Assembly (NCBI RefSeq): GCF_008312835.1
Contig: NZ_VSKS01000020.1
Coordinates: 62,001-126,000, forward strand
Length of the DNA: 64,000 nt
Direction: 5' to 3'
Source of the DNA: Streptomyces marokkonensis
GTDB lineage: Bacteria > Actinomycetota > Actinomycetes > Streptomycetales > Streptomycetaceae
A model generated the notes under the pieces. It made no database searches and was not told the DNA's origin. It was given only the letters and a program-made list of their open reading frames with translations. The position numbers were made by a program, and so were the translations under genes. Of the stretch, positions 20,558-30,944 are shown one piece after another (the stretch's first letter is position 1; every line of letters starts with the position of its first letter).

Positions 20558-20794
20558 CTACCGCTCGGGGTGCCAGTCACGCAGCATGCGGAAGAACGCC
20601 TCCTCGTTGCCGGTCAGACCCGCCCGCGCCAGGGCGGCTTCCGCCTCGGCGAGCACGGACGGCGGGACGAGCGGGGGTCCGGGCGTGCCCGGCGGGCCGG
20701 GCCGGGTGTCGAGGGCGGCCCGGACGGTGTGCAGCAGGCGCAGATAGGCCTGGACGGCGGTGCGCTCGCGGTCGGTCAGTACGGCGGTGGGCAT
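20558..20794 (-). CDS. Small hypothetical protein
   Basis: The 78-residue protein starts at ATG 20794 (MPTAVLTDRERTAVQAYL). It is predicted helical with a proline-rich middle (RPGPPGTPGPPLVPP) and a C-terminal helix ending FFRMLRDWHPER. There are no cysteines, membrane segments or catalytic motifs. The coherent start, normal codon pattern and isolated position between two converging genes support a real gene. The function is not recognised. Confidence 0.6.
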   Translation of the reverse strand: MPTAVLTDRERTAVQAYLRLLHTVRAALDTRPGPPGTPGPPLVPPSVLAEAEAALARAGLTGNEEAFFRMLRDWHPER

Positions 20795-20945
20795 CGCTCG
20801 GCTCTCCCCGTGTCGTGGTCGTCGGTCCCACGCCCCCGCACACGGAGGGGACGCACCTCCAGCTTGCCGTCCACCACTGACAATCGGGCCGTACCGGGGG
20901 CCGGTTCGCCCGGCCGGCGGGGCTCGCGCGCCGGGGCGCGCCCGC

Positions 20946-21503
20946 TCAGCTCTGCGGACCCAGATACCCGAGCGACGCCCCGATGCGGCCCGCCAGATGG
21001 TCCCGCCGCACCGGCCCGCGCAGTGCGGAACCGGCCAGCCGGGTCCGGCACTTGCTGGCCAGCAGCAGACCGAACGCCTCGGCCTCCTTCTCCTCGGCGA
21101 GGTCGAACCGGGTGCGCGCGGCGACCCTCAGGACCGTCGCCCGCAAGGCGTCCTCGTCGGGGGCCGCACCCAGTAACCGGGTCGCGACCCCCGCGCCCGC
21201 CACATGGTGACCGCAGTGACCCGCCTTCATGTGCCACAGCTCGTGGCCGAGGATCACCAACTGGTGGTCGGGAGCCGTGCGTTCCTCGATCACCACGAGG
21301 TCCTGGTCCCTCATGTCGAGCCACAGCCCGCTCGCCGTCCCCGGCGGGAAGACGGCCGTACGGAACAGCACCGGCCGGCCGCGGCGCCTGCTCATCGCCT
21401 CGCACAGGGCGCCGTACAGATCGGCGGGCCGCGCCGGGACGGGAAGCGTCAGCTCCGCGACCAACTCGCCGCACAGGCGGCGCATTTCCCTACCGATGCC
21501 CAC
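20946..21503 (-). CDS. ImmA/IrrE-like zinc metallopeptidase domain protein
   Basis: The 185-residue protein contains ILGHELWHMKAGH, an HExxH zinc-peptidase motif (HELWH), with a downstream EEKEAEAFGLLLAS that supplies the third, acidic ligand as in ImmA/IrrE (COG2856) proteins. Those enzymes typically cleave or inactivate a partner HTH repressor. The GTG at 21503 is chosen because GGGGAGAACT precedes it; the open frame upstream overlaps the regulator gene. It follows the XRE regulator gene by 13 bp, the usual repressor-peptidase pairing in actinomycetes. The trigger is unknown. Confidence 0.85.
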   Translation of the reverse strand: MGIGREMRRLCGELVAELTLPVPARPADLYGALCEAMSRRRGRPVLFRTAVFPPGTASGLWLDMRDQDLVVIEERTAPDHQLVILGHELWHMKAGHCGHHVAGAGVATRLLGAAPDEDALRATVLRVAARTRFDLAEEKEAEAFGLLLASKCRTRLAGSALRGPVRRDHLAGRIGASLGYLGPQS

Positions 21504-21516
21504 AGTTCTCCCCGGG

Positions 21517-22173
21517 TCACGCCTTGGGCCGCTGGACACTCTCCAGGAGCATGTCCAGCCACTCCGCGACCTTGTCGCGGTGCTGGTCGGTGGGCAGCTG
21601 CGCGGCCCGCCAGGCGATCCCGCGCACACCGTGGTCCTGCAGCAGCCGCTCCAGGGGGTCGGCCGTGACCGCCGCCGCCTCCCGCTCCCGGTCCGCCAGC
21701 TGCTGCAGCAGCTCCTGCTCGGTGTGCTGGAGGGCGCTCGCGAGCGCCTCGGGGTCCTCGGCGGTGAGGAAGCCGGCGTGCACCCGGAAGAACCGCTGGA
21801 TGGCGTCGCAGTGCTCCATGGTGGGCCGCCGGTCGCCGTTGATCAGGGCGCCGGCCTGCTGCCGCGACATGCCGGCGCCGTCGGCGATCTCCTGCTGCGT
21901 GTACTTGCGGCCGTTCGGCTTCAGCCGGGTGCGGCGCAACAGGTCCAGCCGCTGCACGAACCGGGCCTGCACATCGGGCTCGCCCGCGGACCGGCCGCTC
22001 AGCAGCGCCCTGACCACGGGTTCCGGGACGCCGGAGGCGACGGACAGCCGGCGGACGTCGAAGACCTCGGTGTGCGCCACGCCGAGCCGGTCGGCGAGTG
22101 CGGTGACGCGGGCGACGACGGCCGGCAGCGCGGCCGTCGGCGCGGTGCCCGGACCCTCGAAGCCACCCGTCAC
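21517..22173 (-). CDS. XRE-family transcriptional regulator
   Basis: The 218-residue protein has an HTH of the XRE type around KYTQQEIADGAGMSRQQAGA (helix-turn-helix with recognition helix SRQQAGALIN), preceded by a helical N-terminal region with a second HTH-like stretch (DVRRLSVASGVPEPVVRALL). The GTG at 22173 has GGAG 9 nt upstream; an in-frame extension further upstream runs through the palindrome and is unlikely to be coding. It is paired with the ImmA/IrrE-like gene and is divergent from the MmyB-like gene, with a 32-bp palindrome between them that is its probable operator. Confidence 0.85.
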   Translation of the reverse strand: MTGGFEGPGTAPTAALPAVVARVTALADRLGVAHTEVFDVRRLSVASGVPEPVVRALLSGRSAGEPDVQARFVQRLDLLRRTRLKPNGRKYTQQEIADGAGMSRQQAGALINGDRRPTMEHCDAIQRFFRVHAGFLTAEDPEALASALQHTEQELLQQLADREREAAAVTADPLERLLQDHGVRGIAWRAAQLPTDQHRDKVAEWLDMLLESVQRPKA

Positions 22174-22293
22174 CGAAAGATCTCCTACGTCTCTCACAGG
22201 CTTCTCACAAGCGATTGCCGTGAACTTCACGGAGACTAGCCGGTGGTTCGAACTCTCATCCAGGTCTCGCCACAACTGTGGCCAATTTCGGCC

Positions 22294-22325
22294 GTCAACC
22301 ATCGTGGAATGCCACGATAGTTGAC
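22294..22325. promoter_or_regulatory. 32-bp near-perfect palindrome, probable operator
   Basis: The arms 22294-22307 (GTCAACCATCGTGG) and 22312-22325 (CCACGATAGTTGAC) are complementary except at one position, with a 4-nt centre AATG. It lies between the XRE regulator and the MmyB-like gene, and its right arm runs into a TTGACA -35 box. Binding there would block the rightward promoter. The likely binder is the neighbouring XRE protein (inference). Confidence 0.75.
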
Positions 22326-22350
22326 ATGCCACACGTCCGGGCACCAGGAT
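22321..22350 (+). promoter_or_regulatory. Promoter of the MmyB-like gene
   Basis: A consensus -35 TTGACA (22321-22326), an 18-bp spacer and CAGGAT (22345-22350) as -10. The -35 overlaps the right arm of the 32-bp palindrome, giving an ordinary repressible arrangement. Confidence 0.6.
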
Positions 22351-22396
22351 CGGGGCGCCGCGTCAGGGCCGCACAGGCAAGAGGGGTGACCTCCCG

Positions 22397-23056
22397 ATGG
22401 CATATCAGGCAGGAGGGCAGCGGCCGGCACCGCGGCCCGTCCCCGGGACCCCCGAGGCCCAGGCCTATCTGCAGGACTACGCCGCTCTCCTGGAGGCGGC
22501 CCCGTTCCCCTCCCTGGTGGTGGACCACCGCTGGGACGTGCTGCTCACCAACAGTGCTTTCCGGACACTTTTCCAGGACGTCGAGCCGCATCCCACCGCC
22601 CTGCCCGTCGACAACTTCCTGCGGTTCGTCCTCTTCCATCCGGACGCCGCCACGGTCCTCGGCGACCACGAGTCGAGCTGGTGCCTGCCGATGCTGGCCC
22701 ACTTCGCCAAGACCGTCGAGCGCCACGGCCACGACCACGGGCTGCAGGCCATCCGCCGCGACATCGCCCAGGACCCGATCATGGAGGCCGCCTACCGGCA
22801 CGGGCTGCCGCACTGGCTCCGGGCCGTCGGCGAGCGGGCCGCCGAACACGACGGCGCCGTACGGCCGCTGCTGCACCCCGATCCGCGCTGGGGTGCCACG
22901 GACTGCCGCATCGTCGTCGAGACGACCGGGATCCTCCAGGAGATGGGCTGCGTCCGGCTGACCCTGGTCCTGCGCGAGACCCGCCGCGCCCCGGCCCCGG
23001 GCCGCAGGACCCGCCGCGTCGCATCCCACCTGCGGGTGGTGTCCGCCGTCGACTGA
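22397..23056 (+). CDS. MmyB-like ligand-binding domain protein without HTH
   Basis: The 219-residue protein matches the PAS-like MmyB ligand-binding domain that normally sits behind an XRE HTH: AYLQDYAALLEAAPFPSLVV, DHRWDVLLTNSAFRTLF and NFLRFVLFHPDA, with WGATDCRIVVETTG near the end. The usual N-terminal HTH is absent; only about 20 low-complexity residues precede the domain. It may work with the divergent XRE regulator as a separate sensing subunit (inference). The ATG at 22397 follows GAGGGG at somewhat long spacing. The ligand is unknown; the domain is thought to bind fatty-acid-like molecules. Confidence 0.8.
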   Translation: MAYQAGGQRPAPRPVPGTPEAQAYLQDYAALLEAAPFPSLVVDHRWDVLLTNSAFRTLFQDVEPHPTALPVDNFLRFVLFHPDAATVLGDHESSWCLPMLAHFAKTVERHGHDHGLQAIRRDIAQDPIMEAAYRHGLPHWLRAVGERAAEHDGAVRPLLHPDPRWGATDCRIVVETTGILQEMGCVRLTLVLRETRRAPAPGRRTRRVASHLRVVSAVD

Positions 23057-23119
23057 GCGGCCCCGTGCCGACTGTGTCCGCCCTGTTCCCGAACATGTGC
23101 TGTGTGACATAGTACTGAC

Positions 23120-24010
23120 GTGAGCGAGCCGCTGACCTGCGATGTCGTGGTAGGCGCCGGGATGGTGGGCGCCGCCTGTGCCTATTACGCGGCCCGGGCC
23201 GGTCTCACCGTCACCGTCGTGGACCGGGGCTCCGTGGCCGGCGGGACGACCGGCGCGGGCGAGGGGACCCTCCTCGTCTCCGACAAGGCGCCCGGCCCCG
23301 AACTCGAACTCGCCCTGCTGTCGAACCGGTTGTGGGCGGAGGCCGCCCAGGAGGCGGGCAGCGCCGTGGAGTACGAGGCCAAGGGCGGTCTCGTCGCCGC
23401 CGGCACCCCCGAAGCCCTCGACGGGCTGGCAACGTTCGCCGACGCACAGCGGACCGCCGGGGTGACCGCCGATCCCGTCCCCGCCGACCGGCTCCACGAC
23501 CTCGAACCGCTGCACGGCGAGGGGTACGTCCGTGCCGTCAAGAAGTTCTCCGGGGACGTACGCCGCGCCTACCGGATCGCCGAACTGGCCCCCGAACTCG
23601 ACCTGCTGGCCGGCGCGGACGACGTCCTGCTGGACGAGATCCCGACGACGGCGGAACTCGCCACCACCGCGGACCCGGTGGCCCTGGAGGCGCTGCGCCC
23701 GGTCGCCGAGGAGATCGTCACCGCCGCCGCGGCCGGCGACCTCATCGCGTACGTCGCGGCCGACCAGCGCTTCCACCTCGGGCTGCTGGCGCTCGCCGGC
23801 AACGGCCACCTCGTCGAGGTCGTCAGGGACCTGCGCCGCCGCGCCCGCCTGTACGGGCTGACGGCGCCGGCGGAGCAGGGGCGGCTGGAGGCGTCGGCCG
23901 TGGAGCACCTGGAGATACTCGACGCGTTGCTCGCCCGCGACACGGAGACCGTAGGTGCCGTGATGACCCGCCACCTCGGGCACGTCCGCGGCCTGTGGGC
24001 CGCACCCTGA
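23120..24010 (+). CDS. Chimeric gene: N-terminal FAD-dependent oxidoreductase fragment fused to GntR-type FCD domain
   Basis: Residues 1-130 read as the first third of a DAO-type FAD oxidoreductase (DVVVGAGMVGAACAYYAARA, dinucleotide GxGxxG; GGTTGAGEGTLL). From about residue 150 the sequence becomes the effector half of a GntR/FadR-type regulator: AADQRFHLGLLALAGN, EHLEILDALLARD and TRHLGHVRG supply the Asp/His metal ligands of an FCD domain. The oxidoreductase substrate domain and the regulator's winged helix are both missing. The frame is uninterrupted over 296 codons, so this looks like a deletion between two neighbouring genes, probably an imino-acid oxidoreductase and its regulator. Neither original activity can be intact. 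A stable fusion product cannot be excluded. Confidence 0.8.
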   Translation: MSEPLTCDVVVGAGMVGAACAYYAARAGLTVTVVDRGSVAGGTTGAGEGTLLVSDKAPGPELELALLSNRLWAEAAQEAGSAVEYEAKGGLVAAGTPEALDGLATFADAQRTAGVTADPVPADRLHDLEPLHGEGYVRAVKKFSGDVRRAYRIAELAPELDLLAGADDVLLDEIPTTAELATTADPVALEALRPVAEEIVTAAAAGDLIAYVAADQRFHLGLLALAGNGHLVEVVRDLRRRARLYGLTAPAEQGRLEASAVEHLEILDALLARDTETVGAVMTRHLGHVRGLWAAP

Positions 24011-24172
24011 CGGCGGACTCGCGCATCGGACGCAAGCGGCTCGCGTAGCACGGGCCGGCCGGCCGCTCGGTTCTCCGAGGCGGGGGCATGTCCGTCCCAG
24101 CCGGGGCAGTACCCCGCCCCCTGCCCGGCACGCCGCCGCGAAGTTACCCGTGCGTTCCGCACGTCGGAGTGA

Positions 24173-24214
24173 TGACAGCGGTGACTGTGCGGGACGGTAC
24201 GCCGCGTGACAGCG
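24173..24214 (+). promoter_or_regulatory. Candidate regulator-binding direct repeats upstream of ramC
   Basis: TGACAGCG occurs at 24173-24180 and again at 24207-24214 in the 239-bp region ahead of ramC, 34 bp apart (about three helical turns). RamR is known to bind several sites in the ramC promoter; whether these repeats are those sites cannot be decided here. Confidence 0.35.
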
Positions 24215-24249
24215 TCATGCCCGTCAGCGATCGACGGGAGGGAGACGGC

Positions 24250-26919
24250 GTGAACAAGGGCTATGCCGTGTACTGCGACGCGGACCCGTACTTCTACGAC
24301 GCTCCGCACCGCACCGTCTCCCCGGCCGGCGCCGGGCGCTCCCGGTACGCCGCGGCCTCATGGCCCGTCCCGCCGGGGTGGCAGCGCAACGAGAGCGGGG
24401 ACTGGCTCGCCCTGCGCCCGGTCGACGCCGAACTGCCCGACCAGGGCTGGAAGATCCACGTCTCCGCCTGTCTCGACAACGCCGAGTCCGTGCTCGAGCG
24501 GGTGTGGCGGCACTGCGTCGCCGGCGGCACGGCCTTCAAGTTCGTCCCCAGCCGTTATCTGCTGCACCAGCGCAACGCCAAGTACGCGGACCGGGCCGGC
24601 AGCGGCAAGTTCATCACCGTGTACCCGGCGGACGAGGCGCGGTTCGAACGGCTCGCGGGGGAGCTGGCGGAGCTGCTGGCCGGCGAGCCCGGACCGCGCA
24701 TCCTGAGCGACCTGCGGCTCGGTGACGGTCCCGTGCACGTGCGCTACGGCGGCTTCACCCGGCGCAACTGCTACGACGAGCACGGGGAGCTGCGGCCGGC
24801 CGTGACCGGTCCCGACGGAGTGCTGGTGCCCGATCTGCGCGGCCCCGTCTTCCGCGTACCGGACTGGGTCAGCCCGCCCGCCTTCCTGCGTCCGCACCTG
24901 GAGGCCCGGGGCGCGCTGACCGTGGCCGGTCTGCCCTACGCCATCGAGTCGGCGCTGCACTTCTCCAACGGCGGCGGTGTCTACCTCGCCCGCGACTCCC
25001 GCACGGGGGAGCGGGTCGTCCTCAAGGAGGCCCGTCCGCACGCCGGACTGGCGGCCGACGGTGCGGACGCCGTGACCCGGCTGCACCGCGAACGCCGGGC
25101 GCTGGAGCGTCTGTCCGGCCTCGGCTGCACACCCGAGGTGCTCGACCACCTGACGGTCGGGGAGCACCACTTCCTGGTGCTGGAGTACATCGACGGCAAG
25201 CCGCTCAACACGTTCTTCGCCCGCCGTCACCCGCTCATCGAGGCCGACCCCGGTGAGCAGCGGCTGGCCGAGTACACGGCCTGGGCCCTCGACGTCCACG
25301 CCCGGGTCGAGCGTGCCGTCGAGGACGTCCACGCCCGGGGCGTGGTCTTCAACGACCTGCACCTGTTCAACATCATGATCCGTGAGGACGACAGCGTCGC
25401 CCTGCTGGACTTCGAGGCGGCGCACGAGGTCGGCGGACCCGGCCGGCAGACCGTCGCCAACCCGGGGTTCGTGGCGCCGCCCGGCCGGAGGGGCGTCGCG
25501 GTGGACCGGTACGCGCTGGCCTGCCTGCGGCTCGCGCTGTTCCTCCCGCTCACCAGCCTGCTGGCGCTGGACCGCCGCAAGGCGGCCCACCTGGCCGATG
25601 TGGTGGCCGGCCAGTTCCCGGTGGACCGGGCCTTCCTGGACGCCGCGGTCGACGAGATCACGGGCGGCGACACCACCGCGTCGGCCCCCGCCGGCGCCCC
25701 GGGGGCGCGACGGACGGCCGAGCCGGTGGTTCCCGTCCGGCCGGACGACTGGCCCGACAGCCGGGACTCGATGGCCGCGGCCATCCGTGACTCGGCGACA
25801 CCGTCGCGTACCGACCGCCTCTTCCCCGGCGACATCGCCCAGTTCGCCACGGCCGGCGGCGGACTGGCCTTCGGCCACGGCGCGGCGGGAGTGCTGTACG
25901 CCCTCGCCGGGAGCGGGGCGGGAAGGGACGAGGACGGGGAGCAGTGGCTGCTGGAGCGGACCAAGCAACCGCCGTCGGGCATGCCGCTCGGTTTCCACGA
26001 CGGTCTCGCCGGTGTCGCCTGGACGCTGGAGTACCTCGGCCACCGTGACCGCGCCCTCGACCTCGCCGAACTGCTCCTCGACCAGCCCTTCGACCACCTC
26101 GCCCAGGACCTGCACAGCGGTACCGCCGGACTGGGCCTGGCCCTGGACTCGCTGGCCGCGGCCACCGGGGAGACCACCCTGCGCTCGGCGGCGCGGCGCT
26201 GCGCCGAACTGACCGCCCGCGACAGGCCCGCCGGCGGGAGCGCCGGCCGGAGCCGCGCGGGACTGCTGTACGGAGCCGCGGGACGCGCGCTGCTCTTCCT
26301 GCGGCTGTACGAGCGCGACCGGGACCCCGCGCTGCTCGACCTCGCCCGGGACGCGCTGCGCCAGGACCTGTCCCGCTGCGTCCGCGGCGCGGGCGGCGCC
26401 CTGCAGGTGGACGAGGGATGGCGCACCATGCCCTATCTGGGCGCCGGCAGCGTGGGCATCGGCATGGTGCTCGACGACTACCTGGCGCACCGGGAGGACG
26501 AGGAGTTCGAGCAGGCGAGAGGCGAGATCGTGGCCGCGGCGCAGGCCATGTTCTACGCCCAGCCGGGCCTGTACCGAGGTGTCTCCGGGATGGTGCTGTA
26601 CCTCGGCCGCACCACGGCCACGGTGCCCGGCACCGGTCCGGAGGCCGTTCGGCGTCAGCTCGACGCGCTGTCCTGGCACGCCATGTCCTACCGCGACCGG
26701 CTCGCCTTCCCCGGAGAGCAGATGATGCGCCTGTCCATGGACCTTTCCACGGGCACGGCGGGATGCCTGCTGGCCGTCGCCTCCGTCCACGGCACCCCCT
26801 CCGCCGGGCTGCCGTTCCTTCCGCCCCTGCGCGACACAGGGCGGCCCCACGACTCGGCCCCTCAGGGGGTCGTGATGAGAGAAGACAACCCGTTGCCGTA
26901 CGAAGGGAAGACGTCATGA
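24250..26919 (+). CDS. ramC: RamC, class III lanthipeptide synthetase (SapB maturation)
   Basis: RamC modifies the RamS precursor: it phosphorylates and eliminates Ser residues and forms the rings of SapB. The 889-residue protein has an N-terminal lyase-like region, a Ser/Thr-kinase-like domain from about residue 220 (VVLKEARPHAG lysine; VVFNDLHLFNIMI catalytic loop; LLDFEAAHE), and a C-terminal LanC-like domain from about 535 (FGHGAAGVLYAL, FHDGLAGVAW). As in other class III enzymes the LanC zinc ligands are not evident. The GTG at 24250 follows GGGAGGGAGA and matches RamC N-termini (NKGYAVYCDADPYFYD); the upstream open frame is non-coding. Its stop overlaps the ramS start (26916-26919). Confidence 0.96.
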   Translation: MNKGYAVYCDADPYFYDAPHRTVSPAGAGRSRYAAASWPVPPGWQRNESGDWLALRPVDAELPDQGWKIHVSACLDNAESVLERVWRHCVAGGTAFKFVPSRYLLHQRNAKYADRAGSGKFITVYPADEARFERLAGELAELLAGEPGPRILSDLRLGDGPVHVRYGGFTRRNCYDEHGELRPAVTGPDGVLVPDLRGPVFRVPDWVSPPAFLRPHLEARGALTVAGLPYAIESALHFSNGGGVYLARDSRTGERVVLKEARPHAGLAADGADAVTRLHRERRALERLSGLGCTPEVLDHLTVGEHHFLVLEYIDGKPLNTFFARRHPLIEADPGEQRLAEYTAWALDVHARVERAVEDVHARGVVFNDLHLFNIMIREDDSVALLDFEAAHEVGGPGRQTVANPGFVAPPGRRGVAVDRYALACLRLALFLPLTSLLALDRRKAAHLADVVAGQFPVDRAFLDAAVDEITGGDTTASAPAGAPGARRTAEPVVPVRPDDWPDSRDSMAAAIRDSATPSRTDRLFPGDIAQFATAGGGLAFGHGAAGVLYALAGSGAGRDEDGEQWLLERTKQPPSGMPLGFHDGLAGVAWTLEYLGHRDRALDLAELLLDQPFDHLAQDLHSGTAGLGLALDSLAAATGETTLRSAARRCAELTARDRPAGGSAGRSRAGLLYGAAGRALLFLRLYERDRDPALLDLARDALRQDLSRCVRGAGGALQVDEGWRTMPYLGAGSVGIGMVLDDYLAHREDEEFEQARGEIVAAAQAMFYAQPGLYRGVSGMVLYLGRTTATVPGTGPEAVRRQLDALSWHAMSYRDRLAFPGEQMMRLSMDLSTGTAGCLLAVASVHGTPSAGLPFLPPLRDTGRPHDSAPQGVVMREDNPLPYEGKTS

Positions 26920-27044
26920 ACCTGTTCGACCTGCAGTCGATGGAGACCCCCAAGGAAGAGGCCATGGGGGATGTCGAGTCCGGCAGCCGCGCGAGCCTGC
27001 TGCTCTGCGGCGACAGCAGCCTGAGCGTCACCACCTGCAACTGA
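26916..27044 (+). CDS. ramS: RamS, SapB lanthipeptide precursor
   Basis: The 42-residue precursor consists of a 21-residue leader (MNLFDLQSMETPKEEAMGDV plus E) and a 21-residue core SGSRASLLLC plus GDSSLSVTTCN. The core holds two S-x-x-S-x-x-x-C units, the pattern processed to Dha and (methyl)lanthionine rings in SapB, the surfactant peptide that lets aerial hyphae emerge. Against the S. coelicolor core recalled from the literature, two conservative changes are seen: Thr1 to Ser and Ile17 to Val. The gene overlaps ramC by ATGA and is followed by a strong hairpin before ramA. Confidence 0.96.
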   Translation: MNLFDLQSMETPKEEAMGDVESGSRASLLLCGDSSLSVTTCN

Positions 27045-27092
27045 CGCCGGCGGCGACCGCCGCGGCGACGCGGTGAGTCACCTCGCTCGGCT

Positions 27093-27124
27093 CCGGCGCC
27101 CCGGGCTTTCGCCCGGGGCGCCGG
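27093..27124 (+). terminator. Attenuating hairpin between ramS and ramA
   Basis: A perfect 14-bp stem (27093-27106 and 27111-27124) with loop TTTC lies 48 bp after the ramS stop. A partial terminator here would give high ramC-ramS and lower ramA-ramB transcript levels and may also protect the 3' end of the precursor mRNA. Confidence 0.8.
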
Positions 27125-27210
27125 CGCCTGCAACGGAGGACATCCGAGCCCCCGGCGCGCCCGGTGGGCGGTGTCCGGCCACGGCGGACGGACGGAAGGG
27201 AGGCCGGTCG

Positions 27211-28997
27211 GTGCCGACGACCGGGACCCGGGCACGGCCGGAGGACGGGGCGCGGGGCGGAGCCGACGGCGCGACGCCGGGGCGCACGCCCGAAGTGCTC
27301 GTACTGCTGTGCTCGGTCGCAGCGGCCGCGGCGACGGTGGCCCAGCCCTTCGTCCTCGGCCGCACACTCGACCTGCTCCTGCACGACGGAACGGACGTCG
27401 GCGCTGCCGCGGGACGCTGGCTGGCGCTGAGTGCCGCGCTGCTCGTCGGCGAACTGCTGCTCGACAGCCTCACCTCCCTGTTCACCGGCCGCTGCAACGC
27501 CGCATGGACGGCGTCCGTCCGGTCCCGCGCCTACGGCGGTCTGCTGCGTGCCGTACCGGACCGCGCGCGGTCCTGGACGCCGGGGGACGTCGGGACCCGC
27601 CTGACCCTCAACGCCGCCGACGCGGGAGGCGCCCCCGCGGCCCGGGCGGCACTGGTGGCCTCGGCGTTCACGCCCGTGGGCGCGCTCGTGGCGCTCGCCG
27701 TCGTCGACGTATGGGTGGCCGCCTGCGTACTGGCCGGGCTGCCCGCTCTGGCGCTGGTCCTGCGGGCCTTCGCCCGCGACACCGGTGCCTCGGTCGCCGC
27801 CTACCAGAACACCCAGTCGGAGATCGCGTCCCGGCTGCTCGAGGCCCTGGAGGGCGCGGCGACGATCGCCGCAGCGGGGACCGTCGCCCGTGAACGAGCC
27901 CGCGTACTCGCGCCGCTGACCCGGCTCGCCGCCCAGGGCCGGCGCATGTGGGCGCTGCACGGCCGCGCCCTGGCCCGCAGCGGTGTCCTGGTCCCGCTGC
28001 TCACCCTGGCCGCCACGGCCGTCGGCGGCCTGCGTCTCGCGTCGGGCGCCCTGAGCGTGGGCGAGCTGCTCGCGGTGTTCCGGTACGCGCAGCTGACGGC
28101 CGGCGTCGGGAGCGCCGCGTCCCTGCTGGGAGCGGTGGTACGGGGCCGCGAGGCACGGAACCGGACGCTGGCACTGGCACGCGTGCCCGCACTGGTCCAC
28201 GGGACGCGGCGCCTGCCCCCGGGCGGGGCGGGCGAACTCGAACTGCGCGGGGTGCGCGTGGTGCGCGACGGCAGGCAGGTGCTGCGCGCGGACGGTGTGC
28301 GGGTGCCGGGCGGCGCCACGGCCGCGGTGGTCGGCCGCAGCGGAGCGGGGAAGTCCGTCCTGGCCGCCGTGGCGGGGCGGCTGGCCGACCCCGACGAGGG
28401 ACATGTGCTGCTGGACGGTGTCCGCCTCGACCGGCTGACCCGGGAGGCGCTGCGCACCGAGGTCGCCTACGCGTTCGAGCGCCCGGCGCTGGGCGAGGGA
28501 ACGGTCGCCGAGGCGGTCGCCACCGGCCCGCGGCAGGTGTCGCCGGAACAGGTACGGGAAGCCTGCCGTGCCGCGGGCGCCGACGGCTTCGTCCGCAGGC
28601 TGCCGGGCGGGTACCACACCCCGTTGCCCGCGGCGCCGCTCTCGGGCGGCGAGCACCAGCGCCTCGGACTGGCCCGGGCGTTCGCGCACGCCGGACGGCT
28701 GCTGATCATGGACGACGCGACGTCCAGTCTGGACACCGCGACGGAGCACGAGGTGGACCGGGCGCTGCGCCGGTCGGTGCGGCCCGGAACCCGGCTCGTC
28801 GTCGCGCACCGCCCGTCGGTGGCGGCCCGGTCGGACCTGGTGATCTGGCTGGAGGACGGGGAAGTGCGGGCTGTCGCGCCCCACCGCGAACTGTGGGACC
28901 TGGCCGCCTACCGGGCGGTCTTCGCCGCCGACGGCACCGCGGCCGGGGCATCGCCTCGGAGCACCACGTCCCGGTCCGAACCCGAAGGAGCGCGGCC

Positions 28998-29001
<4 letters not shown>
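27211..29001 (+). CDS. ramA: RamA, ABC exporter half-transporter (SapB export)
   Basis: The 596-residue protein has a transmembrane domain of about six helices (residues 30-300) and a nucleotide-binding domain with Walker A GRSGAGKS, signature LSGGEHQRL, and H-loop VAHRPS. The ATPase site is degenerate: Walker B reads LLIMDDATSSLD, with Asp where the catalytic Glu normally stands, and the Q-loop reads AFERP with Glu for Gln. It pairs with RamB to export the modified peptide. The GTG at 27211 follows GGAAGGGAGG at 7 nt and lies after the hairpin; starts inside or before the hairpin are unlikely. Its stop overlaps the ramB start by GTGA. Confidence 0.94.
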
Positions 29002-30902
<1,901 letters not shown>

Positions 30903-30904
30903 CC

Positions 30905-30921
30905 GCGGCCGGCCGGGCCGC
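30905..30921. terminator. Small hairpin between convergent ramB and ramR
   Basis: GCGGCC (30905-30910) and GGCCGC (30916-30921) pair around a 5-nt loop just after the ramB stop. It is short but GC-only, and placed between converging genes. Confidence 0.4.
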
Positions 30922-30944
30922 ACTGAGAGGTCACCGCACGCCGG

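Noticed and set aside
20946-22173. Toxin-antitoxin module
   Set aside because: The regulator/ImmA-IrrE pair resembles one by size and spacing, but the zinc HELWH motif and XRE partner fit a repressor-peptidase switch; no toxin fold is seen.
24088-24249. Upstream extension of ramC giving a 943-residue product
   Set aside because: The extra 54 residues have no similarity to RamC, while GTG 24250 has an excellent ribosome site and the expected RamC N-terminus.
27073-27210. Upstream start of ramA giving 642 residues
   Set aside because: That start would place the strong ramS-ramA hairpin inside the coding region; GTG 27211 has GGAAGGGAGG at ideal spacing.
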